A stretch of 53,399 nt of DNA from Streptomyces sp. NBS 14/10 (GTDB lineage Bacteria; Actinomycetota; Actinomycetes; Streptomycetales; Streptomycetaceae). The notes under the pieces are model-generated. The model made no database searches, was not told the DNA's origin, and saw only the letters and a program-made list of their open reading frames with translations. Shown here in pieces: positions 43,695-52,190 of the stretch; position 1 is the first letter of the stretch; each line of letters starts with the position of its first letter. The DNA lies in NCBI RefSeq assembly GCF_002224125.1, contig NZ_NCSM01000006.1, positions 1 through 53,399 on the forward strand, in the 5' to 3' direction. The position numbers and the translations under genes are program-made.

Positions 43695-45005
43695 ATGGCG
43701 CAGCGCTTACGGTTGGATGCCGTGACTCCCCTCGCCGTCGGGCCTGGCCTGGCCCGTCCGTACCGCTGGCTGATCGCGCATCCACGCGCGCTGGACGCGC
43801 TGCTGGCCGTGGTCGTCTTCGCGCTGATGCTGATCGGCGCAGCCGCCAGCCCGCACACCGGCCAGCGCCCCGTCGACCCGATCGACCCGCTCTTCGTGCT
43901 GCTGGCCGCGCTCGCCGCGGGCACGCTGGTGCTGCGCCGCAGGTTCCCGATCGGTGTCCTCGCGGTCACCGCCGCGCTCACCGTCGTGGAGGTCGTCACC
44001 GCCCATGAGGGGCCGCCGCGCACCTCGATCGTGTTCGGCGTCGCGGTGGCCCTGTGCACCGTGGCCGTGCGCACCGACCGGTCGACCACGCTGCGGGTCG
44101 GCCTCATCACCGTCGCCGTGCTCACCGGGGTCGCGATGCTGTTCGGGGTCAGCCCCTGGTACGCGCAGGAGAACTTCGGCATCTTCACCTGGACCGGTCT
44201 TGCCGCCGCCGCGGGCGACGCGGCGCGCAGCCGCCGCGCCTATATCGCGGCCATCGAGGAGCGTGCGGTACGGGCCGAGCGGACCCGCGAGGAGGAGGCC
44301 CGCCGCCGGGTCGCCGAGGAGCGGCTGCGGATCGCCCGCGAGCTGCATGACGTGGTCGCCCATCACATCGCACTGGTCAACGTCCAGGCCGGGGTCGCAT
44401 CGCATGTCATGGACAACCGTCCGGACCAGGCCAAACAGGCGCTCGCGCATGTACGGCAGGCCAGCCGCTCGGCGCTGGACGAGCTGCGCGCCACCGTCGG
44501 GCTGCTGCGGCAGTACGGCGATCCGGCCGCGCCCACCGAACCGGCCCCGGGCCTGGCGGTGCTGGACCAGCTCGTCGACGGTTTCGTCAAGGCCGGGCTG
44601 CGGGTGGACGTGGAGGCGGTCTCCCGGGACGGGCTCGGCCCACTGGCGGGATCGGTGGACCTGACCGCCTACCGGATCGTCCAGGAGGCCCTGACCAATG
44701 TGCACAAGCACGCCGGACCGGACGCGAAGGCCCAGGTCCGTATCGTGCGTACGTCCGCCGTACTGCTGATCACGGTCGACGACGACGGACCTTGCGCGGA
44801 GCAGCCCCCGGCGGAGGACCCCGGCGGCGGACACGGGCTGATCGGGATGCGGGAGCGGGTCGCCGCGCTGGGCGGCAACTGCGAGGCGGGACCCCGGCCG
44901 CAGGGCGGTTTCCGGGTCCGGGTGAGACTGCCTCTGCAGACGCGGCGAGGGGAGCCGCGTGAAAGAGGGGGCGATGGGGGAGAAGGGGGCGAAGGGGAGT
45001 CATGA
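43695..45005 (+). CDS. Two-component sensor histidine kinase (NarL-type partner)
   Basis: 436 residues. About four to five membrane helices (near 33-52, 64-80, 86-103, 111-127, 135-152), then a HisKA_3 dimerisation domain with the phospho-acceptor His218 in RELHDVVAHH and an HATPase domain (RIVQEALTNVHKHAG, GGGHGLIGMRERV). A Gly/Glu/Arg-rich tail ends the protein. It probably senses an envelope signal. ATG 43695 has a weak ribosome site; GTG 43722 with TACGGT 8 nt upstream could be a leaderless start. It overlaps the regulator gene by 4 bases. Confidence 0.92.
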   Translation: MAQRLRLDAVTPLAVGPGLARPYRWLIAHPRALDALLAVVVFALMLIGAAASPHTGQRPVDPIDPLFVLLAALAAGTLVLRRRFPIGVLAVTAALTVVEVVTAHEGPPRTSIVFGVAVALCTVAVRTDRSTTLRVGLITVAVLTGVAMLFGVSPWYAQENFGIFTWTGLAAAAGDAARSRRAYIAAIEERAVRAERTREEEARRRVAEERLRIARELHDVVAHHIALVNVQAGVASHVMDNRPDQAKQALAHVRQASRSALDELRATVGLLRQYGDPAAPTEPAPGLAVLDQLVDGFVKAGLRVDVEAVSRDGLGPLAGSVDLTAYRIVQEALTNVHKHAGPDAKAQVRIVRTSAVLLITVDDDGPCAEQPPAEDPGGGHGLIGMRERVAALGGNCEAGPRPQGGFRVRVRLPLQTRRGEPRERGGDGGEGGEGES

Positions 45006-45682
45006 CGATCAAGGTGCTGCTGGCCGACGACCAGGCGCTGCTGCGCAGCGCGTTCCGGGTGCTGGTGGACTCCGAGCCGGACATGGAGGTGGTCGGCGAG
45101 GCGTCGGACGGCGCCGAGGCGGTGGAGATCGCCCGCGACCAGGGCGCCGATGTGGTGCTGATGGACATCCGGATGCCCGGTACGGACGGGCTGGCCGCCA
45201 CCCGCATGATCACCGAGGATCCGCGTCTTGAGGACGTCCGGGTGGTGATGCTGACGACCTTCGAGGTGGACGAGTACGTCGTGGAGTCGCTGCGGGCCGG
45301 TGCCAGCGGCTTTCTGGGCAAGGGCGCCGAGCCCGATGAGCTGCTGGCCGCGATCCGCATCGCGGCGGCGGGGGAGGCGCTGCTGTCCCCGGCCGCCACG
45401 AAGGGGCTGATCGCCAAGTTCCTGGCGCAGGGCGGCGGCCGGGACGGGGAGAACGGCGCGTATGACGCGGCGCGTCTTGACGCGCTGACCGGGCGGGAGC
45501 GCGAGGTGCTGGTGCAGGTCGCGGGCGGGCTGTCCAACGACGAGATCGCGGCGCGGCTGGAGGTCAGCCCGCTCACGGTCAAGACGCATGTGAACCGGGC
45601 GATGGCCAAGCTGGGCGCCCGCGACCGGGCGCAGCTGGTGGTGATCTCGTACGAGACGGGGCTGGTGCGGCCCCGGGGGTGA
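45002..45682 (+). CDS. NarL/LuxR-family response regulator
   Basis: 226 residues. Receiver domain with acidic pocket Asp9/10 and phospho-acceptor Asp55 in VVLMDIRMPGTDGL; signalling Thr in MLTTFEVDEYV and Lys in FLGKGAEPD. C-terminal LuxR helix-turn-helix LTGREREVLVQVAGGLSNDEIAARLEVSPLTVKTHVNR (split across the domain). Partner of the overlapping kinase. ATG 45002; ATGA overlap shows translational coupling. Likely controls the psp cluster or other envelope genes. Confidence 0.95.
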   Translation: MTIKVLLADDQALLRSAFRVLVDSEPDMEVVGEASDGAEAVEIARDQGADVVLMDIRMPGTDGLAATRMITEDPRLEDVRVVMLTTFEVDEYVVESLRAGASGFLGKGAEPDELLAAIRIAAAGEALLSPAATKGLIAKFLAQGGGRDGENGAYDAARLDALTGREREVLVQVAGGLSNDEIAARLEVSPLTVKTHVNRAMAKLGARDRAQLVVISYETGLVRPRG

Positions 45683-45701
45683 GCGGACGGACCGAGGGCG
45701 A

Positions 45702-45738
45702 CTGAGGGCCCGGGGGTTTTCCGCCCCCGGGCCCTCAG
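45702..45738. terminator. Bidirectional terminator
   Basis: Perfect 15-bp inverted repeat (45702-45716 and 45724-45738) with a TTTTCCG loop, between the convergent response regulator and nadA. Confidence 0.85.
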
Positions 45739-45754
45739 CTCGCCAGTTGTTTCG

Positions 45755-46945
45755 TTACGGCAGGGCCAGCATGCGCTCGAGGGCGAGCTTGGCGTGAGCC
45801 TCGGTCTCCTTGTCGACCTGGATCCGGTTGACGACCTTGCCGGCGGCGAGCGATTCCAGGGACCAGACCAGATGCGGCAGGTCGATCCGGTTCATCGTGG
45901 AGCAGAAGCACACCGTGCGATCGAGGAAGACGATCTCCTTGTCCTCGCTGGCGAAACGGTTCGCCAGGCGCCGGACGAGGTTCAGCTCGGTGCCGATCGC
46001 CCACTTGGAACCGGCCGGGGCGGCCTCCAGCGTCTTGATGATGTGCTCGGTCGAGCCCACGTGGTCGGCCGCCGCCACGACCTCGTGCTTGCACTCGGGG
46101 TGCACCAGGACATTGACGCCCGGGACGCGCTCGCGGACCTCGTTGACGGAGTCCAGCGAGAAGCGGCCGTGCACCGAGCAGTGCCCGCGCCACAGGATCA
46201 TCTTGGCGGCGCGCAGCTCGTCGGCGGTCAGCCCGCCGTTCGGCTTGTGCGGGTTGTAGACCACGCAGTCGTCCAGGGACAGGCCCATCTCGCGCACCGC
46301 GGTGTTGCGCCCGAGGTGCTGGTCGGGCAGGAACAGCACCTTGTTTTGCCGGGGCTCTCCCTGCTCGAAAGCCCAGTCCAGCGCCCGCTTGGCGTTGGAG
46401 GAGGTGCATATGGTGCCGCCGTGCTTTCCGGTGAACGCCTTGATGTCGGCGGAGGAGTTCATATACGAGACGGGCACCGTCACCCCGGCGACCCCGGCCT
46501 CGGTCAGCACGTCCCAGCACTCGGCGACCTGCTCGGCGGTGGCCATATCGGCCATCGAGCAGCCCGCGGCCAGGTCCGGGAGGATCACCTGCTGGCTGTC
46601 GCCGGTGAGGATGTCCGCGGACTCGGCCATGAAGTGCACGCCGCAGAAGACGATGTACTCGGCGTCGGGCCGGGCGGCCGCGTCGCGGGCCAGCTTGAAG
46701 GAGTCCCCGGTGACGTCGGCGAACTCGATGACCTCGTCGCGCTGGTAGTGGTGGCCCAGTACGAACACCCGGTCCCCGAGCTCGGCCTTGGCCGCGCGGG
46801 CGCGCGCCACCAGGTCCGGGTCGGAGGGCGCGGGCAGATCGCCGGGGCACTCCACACCGCGCTCGCTCCTGGGGTCGGCCTCCCGGCCGAGGAGGAGCAG
46901 GGCGAGCGGTGTCGGCTGGACATCGAGGGGTTGGGCGGTGGTCAC
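45755..46945 (-). CDS. nadA: Quinolinate synthase
   Basis: 396 residues; 4Fe-4S enzyme that condenses iminoaspartate with dihydroxyacetone phosphate to quinolinate in NAD synthesis. Conserved elements include LGHHYQRDEVIEFADVTGDS, CGVHFMAESADIL and, near the C-terminus, the cysteine-rich VCFCSTMNRI. The GTG at 46945 gives MTTAQPLDVQPTPLALLLLG and follows AAGG 9 nt upstream, so it is preferred over the ATG at 46978. No nadB/nadC follow in the window. Two GTCA-N3-TGAC sites lie just upstream. Confidence 0.95.
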   Translation of the reverse strand: MTTAQPLDVQPTPLALLLLGREADPRSERGVECPGDLPAPSDPDLVARARAAKAELGDRVFVLGHHYQRDEVIEFADVTGDSFKLARDAAARPDAEYIVFCGVHFMAESADILTGDSQQVILPDLAAGCSMADMATAEQVAECWDVLTEAGVAGVTVPVSYMNSSADIKAFTGKHGGTICTSSNAKRALDWAFEQGEPRQNKVLFLPDQHLGRNTAVREMGLSLDDCVVYNPHKPNGGLTADELRAAKMILWRGHCSVHGRFSLDSVNEVRERVPGVNVLVHPECKHEVVAAADHVGSTEHIIKTLEAAPAGSKWAIGTELNLVRRLANRFASEDKEIVFLDRTVCFCSTMNRIDLPHLVWSLESLAAGKVVNRIQVDKETEAHAKLALERMLALP

Positions 46946-46983
46946 GTCACGCACCCTTCTTTCTTCATGGGGACCCATTAATC

Positions 46984-47028
46984 GTCAAAATGACGCTATC
47001 TATCATAACTGCTTCATGTCAGTTTGAC
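46984..47028 (-). promoter_or_regulatory. Twin operator-like repeats GTCA-N3-TGAC in the nadA promoter
   Basis: Two 11-bp dyads, GTCA-AAA-TGAC at 46984-46994 and GTCA-GTT-TGAC at 47018-47028, 34 bp apart, flanking TATGAT (on minus, about 46999-47005), a plausible -10. They lie 39-83 bp upstream of the nadA start and suggest a repressor of NAD synthesis. Confidence 0.6.
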
Positions 47029-47182
47029 GATGCCCATCGCGTCGATGTGACGCATTCCGGAGCGCGGTCCGTGTATGCGAGCATGAACAGGCAGGAAGAA
47101 AAGCGCCCGCCCCGGAATGAATCCGGGACGCCATTGGTTTGAGCCGACGGCAAGCAGTCCGTACGACCCGGGAGAGAAGCAG

Positions 47183-47536
47183 ATGACCGTTCAGGACGAG
47201 ACCACCGCGAGCGAGGGCATCATCCTGTCCGACGCCGCCGCGTCGAAGGTCAAGAGCCTGCTGGAGCAGGAGGGCCGTGACGACCTCGCGCTGCGCGTCG
47301 CCGTCCAGCCCGGCGGCTGCTCCGGCCTGCGCTACCAGCTCTTCTTCGACGAGCGCTCGCTCGACGGCGACGTCGTCAAGGACTTCGGCGGGGTCAAGGT
47401 CGTGACCGACCGGATGAGCGCCCCGTACCTGGGCGGCGCCTCGATCGACTTCGTCGACACCATCGAGAAGCAGGGCTTCACCATCGACAACCCGAACGCC
47501 ACGGGCTCCTGCGCCTGCGGTGACTCGTTCAGCTGA
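47183..47536 (+). CDS. erpA: Iron-sulfur cluster insertion protein (ErpA/HesB family)
   Basis: 117 residues, A-type Fe-S carrier. The three cluster cysteines are Cys46 in PGGCSGLRY and Cys110/Cys112 in GSCACGDSF at the C-terminus. The protein delivers clusters to apo-enzymes; NadA and lipoyl synthase encoded nearby are 4Fe-4S enzymes. ATG 47183 has GGGAGAG upstream. Divergent from nadA, so the two share the regulatory region at 46946-47182. Confidence 0.93.
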   Translation: MTVQDETTASEGIILSDAAASKVKSLLEQEGRDDLALRVAVQPGGCSGLRYQLFFDERSLDGDVVKDFGGVKVVTDRMSAPYLGGASIDFVDTIEKQGFTIDNPNATGSCACGDSFS

Positions 47537-47546
47537 GGTTGATCAG

Positions 47547-47595
47547 ACGCCGCAGGGGGCGGGCCCGGCACCGGGTCCGCCCCCTGCGGCGTTTT
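47547..47595 (+). terminator. Rho-independent terminator after erpA
   Basis: Hairpin with 16 perfect pairs (47547-47562 / 47577-47592) extended by a G-U and three G-C pairs, then TTTT. The best classical terminator in the window; also faces the convergent membrane-anchored gene. Confidence 0.92.
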
Positions 47596-47608
47596 CGCTT
47601 CGCCTACG

Positions 47609-49216
47609 TCACTTGCGCTTGGGCACGGCTTCGCCGGTCCTGGCGTCCACCACCTTGCGGTCGCCCAGCGGCTTGTCCAGCTCGACCTTCTTGTCGATCT
47701 GCTTGGCGATGAGGATGCAGGGCCGGCCCGGGTGCAGCCGCTTGCCCTTGATCTCCAGCTTCACCTGCGACGAGGACTCCTTGGCGGAGACCGAGTACGA
47801 CTCGCAGACGCCGCCCCAGAAGCGCACCGTCAGGGTCTTTCCGGCCACGGTGTACGACGTGATGTCGTCGACCTGGTCCTCACCGGGCTTCGAGGACGGG
47901 GCCGTGCCGGAGGGGGAGGGCTTCTTGATGAACTTCGGGTCGACGGCGGGGTAGGTGACCGTGTTCATGACGTCATCCGGGCTCGACGGCCCGACCTGGA
48001 AGAGCCAGGACGGCACCAGCGCCCGACGGCCGTCCATGGAGCGTGCCGCGAGGCCCAGGGTCGCCTTGCGCACCGTGACCTTGTCGGCTGCACTGCTCGC
48101 GCTGCCCGTCGCCGCCTCCTCGGGCGCCTTCTCCGCGGGCTCCGCCTTCCCGGGCGCGTCGTCCGCGCTGCCCGAGCCATCGGCGGTGGCGCCGCCCTTG
48201 TTGAGCCGCTTCATCGCCTCGGCCGCGCCGATCAGCGGATACGTGTCGTCCTCCGCTGGCTTCGACAGCAGACCGTCACCGCCGACCAGCTGACCGTCGG
48301 CGGCCACCTGCAGACTCGTCCGCCAGCCGTACGTCGGCAGACCGTCCAGCACCGGGTCCGCCTTCACGACCCGCACCGCGCCGTACAGCTGCGTCGCGTC
48401 CAGCTTCGCGTCGTCAAGACCCAGCGCGTCCAGCACCGGCTGCGCCGCGCGCTTGGCCTTGGCCTCCGACACGGCCTTGTCAGATCCTGCCGACCCCTTG
48501 GACCCGGACCCCTTGGAGTCCGTTGCCCCGCCGCGGTAGGAGGGGCAGCTCTTGCCGCTCCCCTTGGCGTCGGAGGACGGCGCGCTGGTGGACACCGCAT
48601 CGGACGGCCGCGTGTCGGAACCCGTGCCCGTGTCCGTGCCCGTGTCCGTGTCCGGCGGCTGTACGCAGGAGGTGCCGCCCGGGGACCCGTACGCCGTGTA
48701 CGACCAGCCGCCCGGCGCCTTCTGGCTCACCTGGAGCACCGGGCTCATCGCGTCCTTGGCGCCGCCGACCTTCCATACGCCGTGGTCCGCGCGCGGGGTC
48801 CCCGCCACGTCCAGGGCCTTGGCCAGCCGCGCCACCTCGGCCCTGGAGACCTTGGCGGCGGTCCGGTACACGGGCGCCGACTCGGGCCCGTCCGGCAGCT
48901 TGCCCGCGGCCTTGTACTGCCGGCCGTACGGATTCGGCTCGCCCGGCGCGATCCCCTCCGCGCCCGTGGACGCGAATCCGTCCAGCGCGAGCGGCTTCGG
49001 CGAACCGTCCTTCTGCGCGGCGCCCGGGTCCTGCGTGCCGCCGCTCGCGGCGGTGGAGGCCCAGTACGCCCCGCCGCCACCGGCGAGCAGCACCGCCGCC
49101 GCCACCGAGGCGATGGCCAGCGGCGAACGCCGTCGCGGCCGTGGGCTCTCGGCTTCGGGGGTCTGCGGGTTCTCGCCTTCGGGGATCTGTGGGGTGTCGG
49201 TGTCCTCGGTGCTCAC
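47609..49216 (-). CDS. Membrane-anchored extracytoplasmic protein, unknown function
   Basis: 535 residues. A short acidic/Pro-rich cytoplasmic start, basic RPRRRS, one membrane helix at 32-53, then a large outside domain with Asp/Thr (DTDTGTDTGTGSDT) and Gly/Ser/Lys low-complexity linkers. No lipobox. The fold is not recognised; two Cys pairs (CVQPP and CPSY; VCESY and RPCIL) may form disulfides. The GTG at 49216 has AAGGAG 7 nt upstream, so most of the upstream open frame is not used. It is divergent from the PfkB kinase and convergent with erpA. Confidence 0.8.
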   Translation of the reverse strand: MSTEDTDTPQIPEGENPQTPEAESPRPRRRSPLAIASVAAAVLLAGGGGAYWASTAASGGTQDPGAAQKDGSPKPLALDGFASTGAEGIAPGEPNPYGRQYKAAGKLPDGPESAPVYRTAAKVSRAEVARLAKALDVAGTPRADHGVWKVGGAKDAMSPVLQVSQKAPGGWSYTAYGSPGGTSCVQPPDTDTGTDTGTGSDTRPSDAVSTSAPSSDAKGSGKSCPSYRGGATDSKGSGSKGSAGSDKAVSEAKAKRAAQPVLDALGLDDAKLDATQLYGAVRVVKADPVLDGLPTYGWRTSLQVAADGQLVGGDGLLSKPAEDDTYPLIGAAEAMKRLNKGGATADGSGSADDAPGKAEPAEKAPEEAATGSASSAADKVTVRKATLGLAARSMDGRRALVPSWLFQVGPSSPDDVMNTVTYPAVDPKFIKKPSPSGTAPSSKPGEDQVDDITSYTVAGKTLTVRFWGGVCESYSVSAKESSSQVKLEIKGKRLHPGRPCILIAKQIDKKVELDKPLGDRKVVDARTGEAVPKRK

Positions 49217-49465
49217 CGTTTCGCTCCTTCGGCTCCGCTCTGGCTGTACCGTCCCATCTCTCGCGAGGGGGACGTCGCTGAGACGGAGCGCGGGGGCGTG
49301 TGGTTCCTCCATGCGCCGTAACCGGCGTCGTGTGCATCGTGAACGCGGTGAGCAACGAGCTACTATCGGGTGGTTTCGACCATTCGTGCGGGGGTGGCGG
49401 AGCCGATAGCGTAAGGCGCGCGTTTCCTCCGACTTTCCGCCGTCTCCCGCAGGAGCAGACCAGCC

Positions 49466-50443
49466 GTGCGTATCGCAGTCACCGGCTCCATCGCCACTGA
49501 CCACCTGATGACCTTCCCCGGCCGCTTCGCCGATCAGCTGGTCGCCGACCAGTTGCACACGGTCTCCCTCTCCTTCCTGGTGGACACCCTCGACGTCCGC
49601 CGCGGCGGCGTCGGCCCCAACATCTGCTACGGCATGGGCGTCCTCGGCCTGCGCCCGATCCTGGTCGGGGCGGCCGGGGCGGACTTCGCGGAGTACCGGG
49701 CCTGGCTGGAGCGCCACGGAGTGGACACCGATTCCGTCCATATCTCCGAGGTGCTGCACACCGCGCGCTTCGTGTGCACCACCGACGCCGACCACAACCA
49801 GATCGCGTCCTTCTACACCGGCGCGATGAGCGAGGCCCGCCAGATCGAGCTGCAGCCCGTCGCCGACCGGGTCGGCGGGCTCGACCTCGTCCTCATCAGC
49901 GCGGACGACCCGGAGGCGATGGTCCGCCACACCGAGGAGTGCCGCACCCGCAACATCCCGTTCGCCGCCGACCCCTCCCAGCAGCTCGCGCGCATGGGCG
50001 GGGAGGACATCCGGCTGCTCGTCGAGGGCGCGGACTACCTGTTCACCAATGAGTACGAGGCGGCGCTGATCGAGACCAAGACCGGCTGGTCGGCGGACGA
50101 GATCCTGGCCAAGGTCCAGACCCGCGTCACCACGCTCGGGGCGCAGGGCGTACGGATCGACCGCGCCGGCGAGCAGCCGATCGTCGTCGGCACCCCGGAG
50201 GAGGAGGCGAAGGTGGACCCGACGGGCGTCGGCGACGCGTTCCGCGCCGGCTTCCTCTCCGGGCTCTCCTGGGACCTGTCCCTCGAGCGCGCGGCCCAGG
50301 TCGGCTGCATGCTCGCCACGCTGGTCATCGAGACCCTCGGCCCGCAGGAGTACGAGCTGCGCCGCGGCCACTTCACGGAGCGCTTCGCCAAGGCGTACGG
50401 CCAGGAGGCGGCCTCCGAGATCCAGCCGCACCTCAACAACTGA
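49466..50443 (+). CDS. PfkB-family carbohydrate kinase
   Basis: 325 residues of the adenosine-kinase-like PfkB class. Substrate-site RRGGVGPNICYGMGVLG near 45-62 and the catalytic anion-hole motif DPTGVGDAFRAGF near 252-264 (Asp base). Likely an adenosine or sugar kinase; the actinobacterial member at this place is often named carbohydrate kinase. The GTG at 49466 starts MRIAVTGSIATDHL, preceded by GCAGGAG. Convergent with the cysteine desulfurase gene. Confidence 0.92.
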   Translation: MRIAVTGSIATDHLMTFPGRFADQLVADQLHTVSLSFLVDTLDVRRGGVGPNICYGMGVLGLRPILVGAAGADFAEYRAWLERHGVDTDSVHISEVLHTARFVCTTDADHNQIASFYTGAMSEARQIELQPVADRVGGLDLVLISADDPEAMVRHTEECRTRNIPFAADPSQQLARMGGEDIRLLVEGADYLFTNEYEAALIETKTGWSADEILAKVQTRVTTLGAQGVRIDRAGEQPIVVGTPEEEAKVDPTGVGDAFRAGFLSGLSWDLSLERAAQVGCMLATLVIETLGPQEYELRRGHFTERFAKAYGQEAASEIQPHLNN

Positions 50444-50467
50444 GGGGTTTCTGGTTCTTCAGGGGGC

Positions 50468-51895
50468 CTACGCCCGGCGGCGGACGCGGTACGCGGTGCC
50501 GCGGTCGGCCGGGCGTTCGCCCACGTACTCGTGGCCGCGCATCGCGCACCACGCCGGGATGTCCAGCCGGGCGGCCTCGTCGTCGGCGAGCACCGTGACG
50601 AGGCCGCCGACCGGGACGTCCCCGATGACCTTGGCCAGTTCGATGACCGGGATCGGGCAGAGCTTGCCGAGCGAGTCGACCACCAGCTCCGCCTCCGCCT
50701 CTTCTCCCCCCGCACCGGTCGCGGCCGCCGCAGCCGCCGCAGCTTCTTCGTCTCGCTCCGGCGCGCCCAACTGCCCACGTACCCGGCGCACCACGTTCGG
50801 CAGCAGGCCGAGGAAGCGCTCCACATCCTGCTCGGGCGTCCCCAGCGGCAGCGAGACGCGGACGTTGCCCTCGGACAGCACGCCCATCGCGCGCAGTACA
50901 TGGCTCGGCGTCAGGGTGCTCGAGGTGCACGAGGAGCCGGAGGAGACGGAGAACCCCGCGCGGTCCAGCTCGTGCAGCAGTGTCTCCCCGTCGACATAGA
51001 GACACGAGAAGGTCACCAGATGGGGCAGCCGCCGCTCCGGGTCGCCGACCACCTCCACATCCGGGATCAGCCGGGGCACTCGCGTGCGGATCCGGTCGAC
51101 CAGCTCCCGCAGCCGTTCCGCCTCCGCGGCGGACTCCTCCCGTACGGCGCGCAGCGAGGCCACGGCCGCCACGACGGCCGGGATGTTCTCGAAGCCGGGG
51201 GCGCGGCCCGACTCGCGTTCGTCCGCCGGGCCGTGGGCGGCGAAGCGCACACCCTTGCGTACGGCCAGCAGGCCGACGCCCGACGGGCCGCCCCATTTGT
51301 GGGCGCTCCCGGTCAGCAGCGACCAGCCGCCCGCGACCGCGCCCCAGGCCAGCGACTGCGCGGCGTCCACGAGCAGCGGCACACCCGCCTCCGCGCACTC
51401 CGCCGCGGCCTCGGCCACCGGCTGCCGGGTGCCCACCTCGTGGTTGGCGGACTGCAGGGCGGCCAGGGCGGTCGGGCCGGGGGCGTCGCGCAGCGCGGCG
51501 GCGTACGCGCCCGGCGCGACCCGGCCGGCGCTGTCCACCGGGACCTCGGCGACCGTGCCGCCGCCCGCCTCGTGGGCGGCCGCGGCGTGCAGCACCGCGG
51601 AGTGCTCGACGGCGGAGACGACCAGATGGCGGCCGGCCCGGCGGCGGCCCGCGAGGGCTCCGGCGATGCCGTCGTGCAGTGCGCGGGTACCCGAAGAGGT
51701 GAAAGTGAGTTCGTCGGGACGACAGCCGACGGCCTCCGCCGCCGCCTCCCGCGCCGCGTCCAACAGCAGCCTGGCGCGCCGCCCCTCGCGGTAGAGGCGG
51801 GCCGGGTCGGCCCAGCCCTCGTCGAGCGCGGCGAGCAGCGCCTGGCGGGCGACGGGGTGCAGCGGGGCGGACGAAGCGGCGTCGAAGTAGGGCAC
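50468..51895 (-). CDS. Cysteine desulfurase fused to TusA sulfur carrier
   Basis: 475 residues. Residues 1-380 are a PLP-dependent class V aminotransferase of the IscS/NifS type: PLP Lys in GSAHKWGGPSG, Asp/Gln in DAAQSLAW, and the persulfide Cys in SSGSSCTSSTLTPSHV. Residues 395-475 are a TusA-like domain with LCPIPVIELAKVIG, where the Cys is the sulfur acceptor. An Ala/Glu-rich linker joins them. It removes sulfur from cysteine and probably hands it to its own TusA for tRNA thiolation or cofactor sulfur. The GTG at 51895 has TAGCGT 7 nt upstream, a leaderless pattern. Confidence 0.92.
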   Translation of the reverse strand: MPYFDAASSAPLHPVARQALLAALDEGWADPARLYREGRRARLLLDAAREAAAEAVGCRPDELTFTSSGTRALHDGIAGALAGRRRAGRHLVVSAVEHSAVLHAAAAHEAGGGTVAEVPVDSAGRVAPGAYAAALRDAPGPTALAALQSANHEVGTRQPVAEAAAECAEAGVPLLVDAAQSLAWGAVAGGWSLLTGSAHKWGGPSGVGLLAVRKGVRFAAHGPADERESGRAPGFENIPAVVAAVASLRAVREESAAEAERLRELVDRIRTRVPRLIPDVEVVGDPERRLPHLVTFSCLYVDGETLLHELDRAGFSVSSGSSCTSSTLTPSHVLRAMGVLSEGNVRVSLPLGTPEQDVERFLGLLPNVVRRVRGQLGAPERDEEAAAAAAAATGAGGEEAEAELVVDSLGKLCPIPVIELAKVIGDVPVGGLVTVLADDEAARLDIPAWCAMRGHEYVGERPADRGTAYRVRRRA

Positions 51896-52190
51896 ATACA
51901 GAACGCTAGTCGCAGCTCGCGGAAGTCGCGCCGGTGCCTCGGCGAAGCCTTTTCGGGGCTCTCCGGGTGGCTTCAGCTTCTCTTCTGGTCCTCTCTGGTC
52001 CTCTTCGAACGGGTTCCTCCACCTCTTCGGGGAGCACCCCGGCGCGTTGGGCACCCTCCCCGCGCAGCCCTAAAAGGCGTCCAGTAGGGTTTGCTCCGCA
52101 TAAACATCCAAACCCCTGCCCACACCGGGCCGGCGACCGACCAGCGAGACGGCCGCGGCCGTGTGGGCGAGACTCTCGGGAAGGCGCTAC

